Below, piece after piece: positions 60,680 through 64,000 of a stretch of DNA of 64,000 bases. The DNA comes from Prolixibacteraceae bacterium (GTDB lineage Bacteria; Bacteroidota; Bacteroidia; Bacteroidales; Prolixibacteraceae), in assembly GCA_030602265.1 (NCBI GenBank), contig JAUWAB010000004.1, positions 62,001-126,000 on the forward strand, given 5' to 3'. Every line of letters begins with the position of its first letter. The stretch's first letter is position 1. Under the pieces are notes generated by a model. It ran no database searches. It had not been told where the DNA came from and was given only the letters and a program-made list of their open reading frames with translations. The translations under genes were made by a program, and so were the position numbers.

Positions 60680-61900
60680 ATGCGGTTACTGAAATTGAAG
60701 TTGCACTGGCAGATCCTGATAGCCCTGGTCGTTGCTGTAATGCTGGGTCTCTATTTACCGGCCTCAGTGCGTTATGTTTCGTGGATGGGTGATATCTTTT
60801 TACGTGGATTGAAGATGGTGATTGTCCCACTGATCTTTGCCTCCATTGTCAGCGGCGTCACCAGTATCGGGAGTGGCCGGAGTTTAGGGCGTATCGGACT
60901 GAAAACCATTTCCTACTATATATTTACCAGTACGCTGGCCATCCTCACCGGATTGATACTCGTCAACCTGATCAGGCCGGGGGTGGATGTTCATCTTGGT
61001 TTTTCGGAAGAGATCAGCCAGCTGCCGGTCGGTTCGGGTAAAATCAATGATTTATTGATCCGCATGATCCCGGAGAATATTATTGATTCCATGGCACGGG
61101 GAGACATCCTGCCCGTTATTTTCTTTGCTGTAGTCTTCGGATTTTTTGTGTCGCAGGTAAATGATCAGTACCGGCAGCCGCTGACCAATTTTTTCGATGG
61201 TTTGTTTGAGGTTATGATGCGGGTGACCATGTTTATCATACGGTTTACTCCATTAGGCATTTTGGGTATTGTCACCAGGGAAGTGGTCAGGAACGCAGAC
61301 AAACTGGCGGACATAGCCGGCAGTATGGCCATTTATATGCTTACGGTGATCATTGGCCTGGCCATTCATGCAGCCATTACATTGCCCCTGATCCTCAGGT
61401 TTGTGGGTAAAGCCAACCCGGCCAAACATTTCAAAAACATGGCCACTCCCCTTCTGACAGCTTTTTCGACGGTTTCATCCAGTGCCACATTGCCCCTGAC
61501 GATGGAGGCGGTAGAACATAAAAGCGGTGTATCCAACAAAATCACCAGTTTTACGCTGCCTTTGGGAGCAACCATCAATATGGATGGCACTGCGCTGTAT
61601 GAATGCGTAGCGGCAATCTTCATTGCACAGGTTTATGGAATTGAGCTGACTTTTGTGCAACAGGCCATCATTGTGGTAACCGCATTGTTAGCCTCGATAG
61701 GTGCTGCCGGGATACCGATGGCCGGACTGGTTATGATTACGGTAGTACTGACAGCTGCCAACCTGCCATTGGAAGGAGTTGGACTGATCATCGCTGTCGA
61801 CCTGATCCTCGACATGATGCGCACAACGGTTAATGTCTGGAGCGACAGCTGCGGAGCGGTTACTATTGCGAAATCAGAAGGAGAAGCAACCCTGGTATGA
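60680..61900 (+). CDS. Dicarboxylate/amino-acid:cation symporter (DAACS family)
   Basis: 406 residues, about 8 helices plus two re-entrant loops. Family motifs: LKMVIVPLIFASIVSGVTSIG, the serine-rich hairpin TAFSTVSSSATLPLTMEAVEHKSGVSNKITSFTLPLGATINMDGTALYECVAAIFIAQ, AGIPMAGLVMITVVL and DLILDMMRTTVNVWSDSCGAVTIAKSEG. The Asp/Arg pattern does not let me choose between glutamate/aspartate and C4-dicarboxylate transport (Asp in DLILDMMRTTVNV is common to both). Confidence 0.92.
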   Translation: MRLLKLKLHWQILIALVVAVMLGLYLPASVRYVSWMGDIFLRGLKMVIVPLIFASIVSGVTSIGSGRSLGRIGLKTISYYIFTSTLAILTGLILVNLIRPGVDVHLGFSEEISQLPVGSGKINDLLIRMIPENIIDSMARGDILPVIFFAVVFGFFVSQVNDQYRQPLTNFFDGLFEVMMRVTMFIIRFTPLGILGIVTREVVRNADKLADIAGSMAIYMLTVIIGLAIHAAITLPLILRFVGKANPAKHFKNMATPLLTAFSTVSSSATLPLTMEAVEHKSGVSNKITSFTLPLGATINMDGTALYECVAAIFIAQVYGIELTFVQQAIIVVTALLASIGAAGIPMAGLVMITVVLTAANLPLEGVGLIIAVDLILDMMRTTVNVWSDSCGAVTIAKSEGEATLV

Positions 61901-62013
61901 ACTCAGTAAGGGTTAATTATGTGTTTGGGCAGAAGATCAAAAGAATCGAACGGATTCAGGGATGATGAAGGCATCAGGTTAAAAACCCTATGAAAGCCTG
62001 AAGTATCTGCCGG

Positions 62014-63051
62014 TCAGATCACAATCATTGCTTTGATCACATTGTCACGGTATCCCGCAACCATATCAAATGCCACAGGAGTCTTCCTCAGCTGAAAATA
62101 GTGGGTCACCATTTGCTTGAGGTTCACCTTGCCGGAAGCTACCAGCTGGATAGCCTCTTCGACGGAATGATTCTGCCTTCTGACGTTGATAACATTGATC
62201 TCTTTCCGCCTCATCAGGTCCATATTAAAAACATACTGAGCTGCCGGTGGAATTCCTACCAGAACCAGCTTTCCGCCTGGTTTAAGTATTTTCAGGGCGT
62301 TATCGACAGCCTGTTGTTCTCCACTGGCTTCAAAAACCACATCCACCAGGTCACCGGCTAGTTCGGGCACCATCTTTTCCACATTATCAGAGGTAGCATT
62401 CACCAGCCAGGCTGCACCTGTTTCACCCGCTTTTTCAAGTCGGTAATCAAGAGGTTCGACCATACCGGTTTTGTGGTTACCCGCCGAAATTAATTTCATC
62501 AGGATGCTTAAACCAATCGGGCCTGCGCCGAAAATGGCGCACCGGGTTTCAGGAGAGACTACCCCGGCCAGATTTACTGCATAAACACCGATGGTGAAGG
62601 GCTCCAACAAAGCGGCCTCTTCAGCGTCCATTAATCCGGTAACCTTGAAACAGGTAAATGCCGGCATGACAATATACTCAGTCAGGCAGCCTTCCAGTTG
62701 TCCGGGACATCCAAGAAACCGGTTATTGAGGCAGGTATGCGGGCGGCCGGAAAGGCACTGTTCACAATGGCCGCAATGCACCGAAGGATCAATGGCCACC
62801 AGGTCATCAACCTCCAGGTGGGTAACCTCAGAACCAACTGCCACGACTTTCCCGGAGCATTCATGCCCTACCATAAACGGGTACTCCACTATCTGAGTGC
62901 CGATTCTTCCCTCGGTGTAATAATGGACATCAGAACCACAAACCCCTACATACTTGATCTTTATAAGCACTTCATCAGGAGCAATAACAGATGGCCTGTC
63001 GACCTCAACAATTTCCATCTCCTCGATCCCCGTAAGTTTTACTGCCAGCAT
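62014..63051 (-). CDS. Zinc-dependent sugar/polyol dehydrogenase (MDR family)
   Basis: 345 residues. Catalytic zinc ligands Cys in YVGVCGSDVHYY and His-Glu in VGHECSGKVVAVG; structural zinc Cys4 in HCGHCEQCLSGRPHTC; Rossmann motif GAGPIGLSI. The HYYTEGRIG and HECSG context matches sorbitol/xylitol/L-iditol dehydrogenases. It oxidises a polyol or sugar acid at C2 or a neighbouring carbon, cytoplasmic. The gene ends about 115 bp after the symporter gene, convergent. Confidence 0.85.
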   Translation of the reverse strand: MLAVKLTGIEEMEIVEVDRPSVIAPDEVLIKIKYVGVCGSDVHYYTEGRIGTQIVEYPFMVGHECSGKVVAVGSEVTHLEVDDLVAIDPSVHCGHCEQCLSGRPHTCLNNRFLGCPGQLEGCLTEYIVMPAFTCFKVTGLMDAEEAALLEPFTIGVYAVNLAGVVSPETRCAIFGAGPIGLSILMKLISAGNHKTGMVEPLDYRLEKAGETGAAWLVNATSDNVEKMVPELAGDLVDVVFEASGEQQAVDNALKILKPGGKLVLVGIPPAAQYVFNMDLMRRKEINVINVRRQNHSVEEAIQLVASGKVNLKQMVTHYFQLRKTPVAFDMVAGYRDNVIKAMIVI

Positions 63052-63360
63052 AATATTGAAAATTTTAATTCAAGAGTAATGAAAATTTCACTTTTCTTTA
63101 TCAATCTGCCACCAAATAAGGGGCATTCTACAGGGAAATTTAATATTCAGGTTGTGCAGCCAGGTATTCCAATACCCTGAATTTGAATTTTCAATTAACA
63201 GATCAGCCGTGAAATTTGGGAGCAAACGGAATATGTCTGAGCATATTCCCCAGAAATATATTTTATAACATATTTGCCATATCATATAAATTATAAATCA
63301 ATAAATTAGAGGTCACCGAACCGACAAGCTTTAACAAAAATTAATAATTTTTTAATAGTT

Positions 63361-63393
63361 TTTGCTTTTGGAATTAAAATTATACTATCTTCG
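63361..63393 (+). promoter_or_regulatory. Promoter of a candidate small RNA
   Basis: TTTG (63361-63364), 21 bp, TATCTTCG (63386-63393), which fits TTTG-N21-TAnnTTTG with one mismatch. No open frame follows; a strong terminator lies 96 bp downstream. Confidence 0.55.
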
Positions 63394-63399
63394 TCAGTG

Positions 63400-63524
63400 A
63401 TTTAAAGAATTATTAATTACAGAGTTCTAATGCTACCTTTTCTCTGAAATCAATAAAACTGGTCTTACTAAACGAAACGCGAACCGAACGGAATACCACC
63501 ACCGCTGGTATTCCGTTTTTTTTT
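63400..63524 (+). ncRNA. Candidate small RNA, about 125 nt
   Basis: A predicted transcript starting near 63400 and ending in the terminator at 63489-63524, between divergently placed genes on the minus strand (dehydrogenase to the left, oxidoreductase to the right). No start codon with a useful open frame is present. I cannot match it to a known RNA family by eye; 6S RNA is usually longer. The remainder of the 482-bp gap (63052-63360) is AT-rich and holds nothing else recognisable. Confidence 0.45.
63489..63524 (+). terminator. Strong rho-independent terminator of the candidate small RNA
   Basis: Perfect 10-bp arms CGGAATACCA (63489-63498) and TGGTATTCCG (63506-63515), then nine T (63516-63524). 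On the minus strand the hairpin has no T-run, so it acts rightward. Confidence 0.92.
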
Positions 63525-63533
63525 GTCCTTTTT

Positions 63534-64000
63534 TTACAGATTGATTGTTTTTTTCAGACGGTTGCTATCGAGGCATAATTCCAGTATCCGGATTACCTGA
63601 AGGGCATCTTCAGCCGGAACGGCTGGCTTTTCACCCAGTCTCACCGCGCTGAACAGGTTTTCGTAAAAGGCGAGATAGTTACCAGCTTCGGTTTCGATTT
63701 TACCCTGCACATTAAGTCCGTTCAGATCGGTATTGATACGTCCCCACATACTTTCAGGCTCGCTTCCCCAACCAGGGGTCCCCGGCTTCTCCCCTTTTTT
63801 CAGTGACTCTTCCTGCGGATCTGCCCCCCATTTATAGAACGATCCATTGGTGCCGTGGAGTATATAGCGCGGGCCAGGTTCCCTGACCAGGTACGAACAT
63901 TTTAGTATAGCAGCGAAATGCTTGTATTGCAGGCGGATATCGTAATAGTCTGCCACCTTACCGCCGTCTCTGACCACCGAAAGGTGCGACGTGACCGATT
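63534..64000 (-). CDS. Gfo/Idh/MocA-family oxidoreductase (5' end outside window)
   Basis: C-terminal 155 codons of a gene whose start lies beyond the window. The frame is open up to the edge (TSHLSVVRDGGKVADYYDIRLQYKHFAAILKCSYLVREPGPRYILHGTNGSFYKWGADPQEESLKKGEKPGTPGWGSEPESMWG...YLAFYENLFSAVRLGEKPAVPAEDALQVIRILELCLDS), the substrate-binding domain and the C-terminal helix of this NAD(P)-dependent sugar dehydrogenase family. GTNGSFYKWG and PAVPAEDALQVIRILELC are typical. The Rossmann domain is not seen. Confidence 0.88.
   Translation of the reverse strand, partial: SVTSHLSVVRDGGKVADYYDIRLQYKHFAAILKCSYLVREPGPRYILHGTNGSFYKWGADPQEESLKKGEKPGTPGWGSEPESMWGRINTDLNGLNVQGKIETEAGNYLAFYENLFSAVRLGEKPAVPAEDALQVIRILELCLDSNRLKKTINL

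Overview
The window is a chromosomal segment of a Bacteroidota bacterium, most likely class Bacteroidia. The evidence is internal: several promoters of the -33 TTTG / -7 TAnnTTTG type (best at 21338-21368), an archaeal/eukaryal-type prolyl-tRNA synthetase, a large LptD-like protein, SPOR-domain cell-envelope proteins, a DUF4252 lipoprotein and GntR regulators carrying a LacI-type sensor domain. The gene content suggests a sugar- and uronate-degrading heterotroph: UxaC, UxaE, KDG kinase, KDPG aldolase, TRAP transporter, L-rhamnose isomerase and rhamnulokinase, L-fucose isomerase, a FucP-type symporter, a glucuronoyl-esterase-like enzyme and sugar dehydrogenases.

Layout. 1-12.4 kb is mixed housekeeping and envelope: methyltransferase, OmpP1/FadL-like porin, a low-complexity lipoprotein, proS, pepT-tilS, GntP permease, HAD phosphatase. 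12.5-21.2 kb is a minus-strand uronate block (uxaE, uxaC, kdgK, kdgA, TRAP dctPQM), interrupted by unusual arrays of 7-bp repeats. 21.3-34.2 kb holds core genes: rpsF-rpsR-rplI, RidA, LptD, amidase, an MCE protein, dnaA, an IMPACT-family gene, pyrBI behind an attenuator-like leader, a FucP-like symporter and tRNA-Leu(CAG).

34.2-43.6 kb, directly downstream of the tRNA, is an accessory island. It contains an internally deleted IS66 element, an intact IS21-family element with 62-bp ends, broken glycosidase-like and KilA-N genes, and then an AT-rich stretch with a multiubiquitin / E1-like (ThiF) / DUF6527 operon. That operon is transcribed divergently from a sigma-factor-like / small helical protein / ImmA-IrrE-type protease operon across a doubly concentric palindrome. 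The whole unit lies between two related, similarly oriented ~140-bp imperfect palindromes that look like attC-type cassette boundaries; beyond the second is a PD-(D/E)XK nuclease-like gene. This is the most unusual part of the window: a predicted bacterial ubiquitin-like conjugation system with its own regulatory module, packaged like a mobile cassette.

43.6-64 kb returns to chromosomal genes: a TerB/DUF533-like cluster, rhaBA, a TIM-barrel sugar isomerase, a DUF4412-like protein, a CE15-like esterase, two beta-propeller proteins, typA/bipA, fucI with its GntR-type regulator, a dicarboxylate/amino-acid symporter, a zinc alcohol dehydrogenase, a candidate small RNA and a Gfo/Idh/MocA oxidoreductase running off the end.
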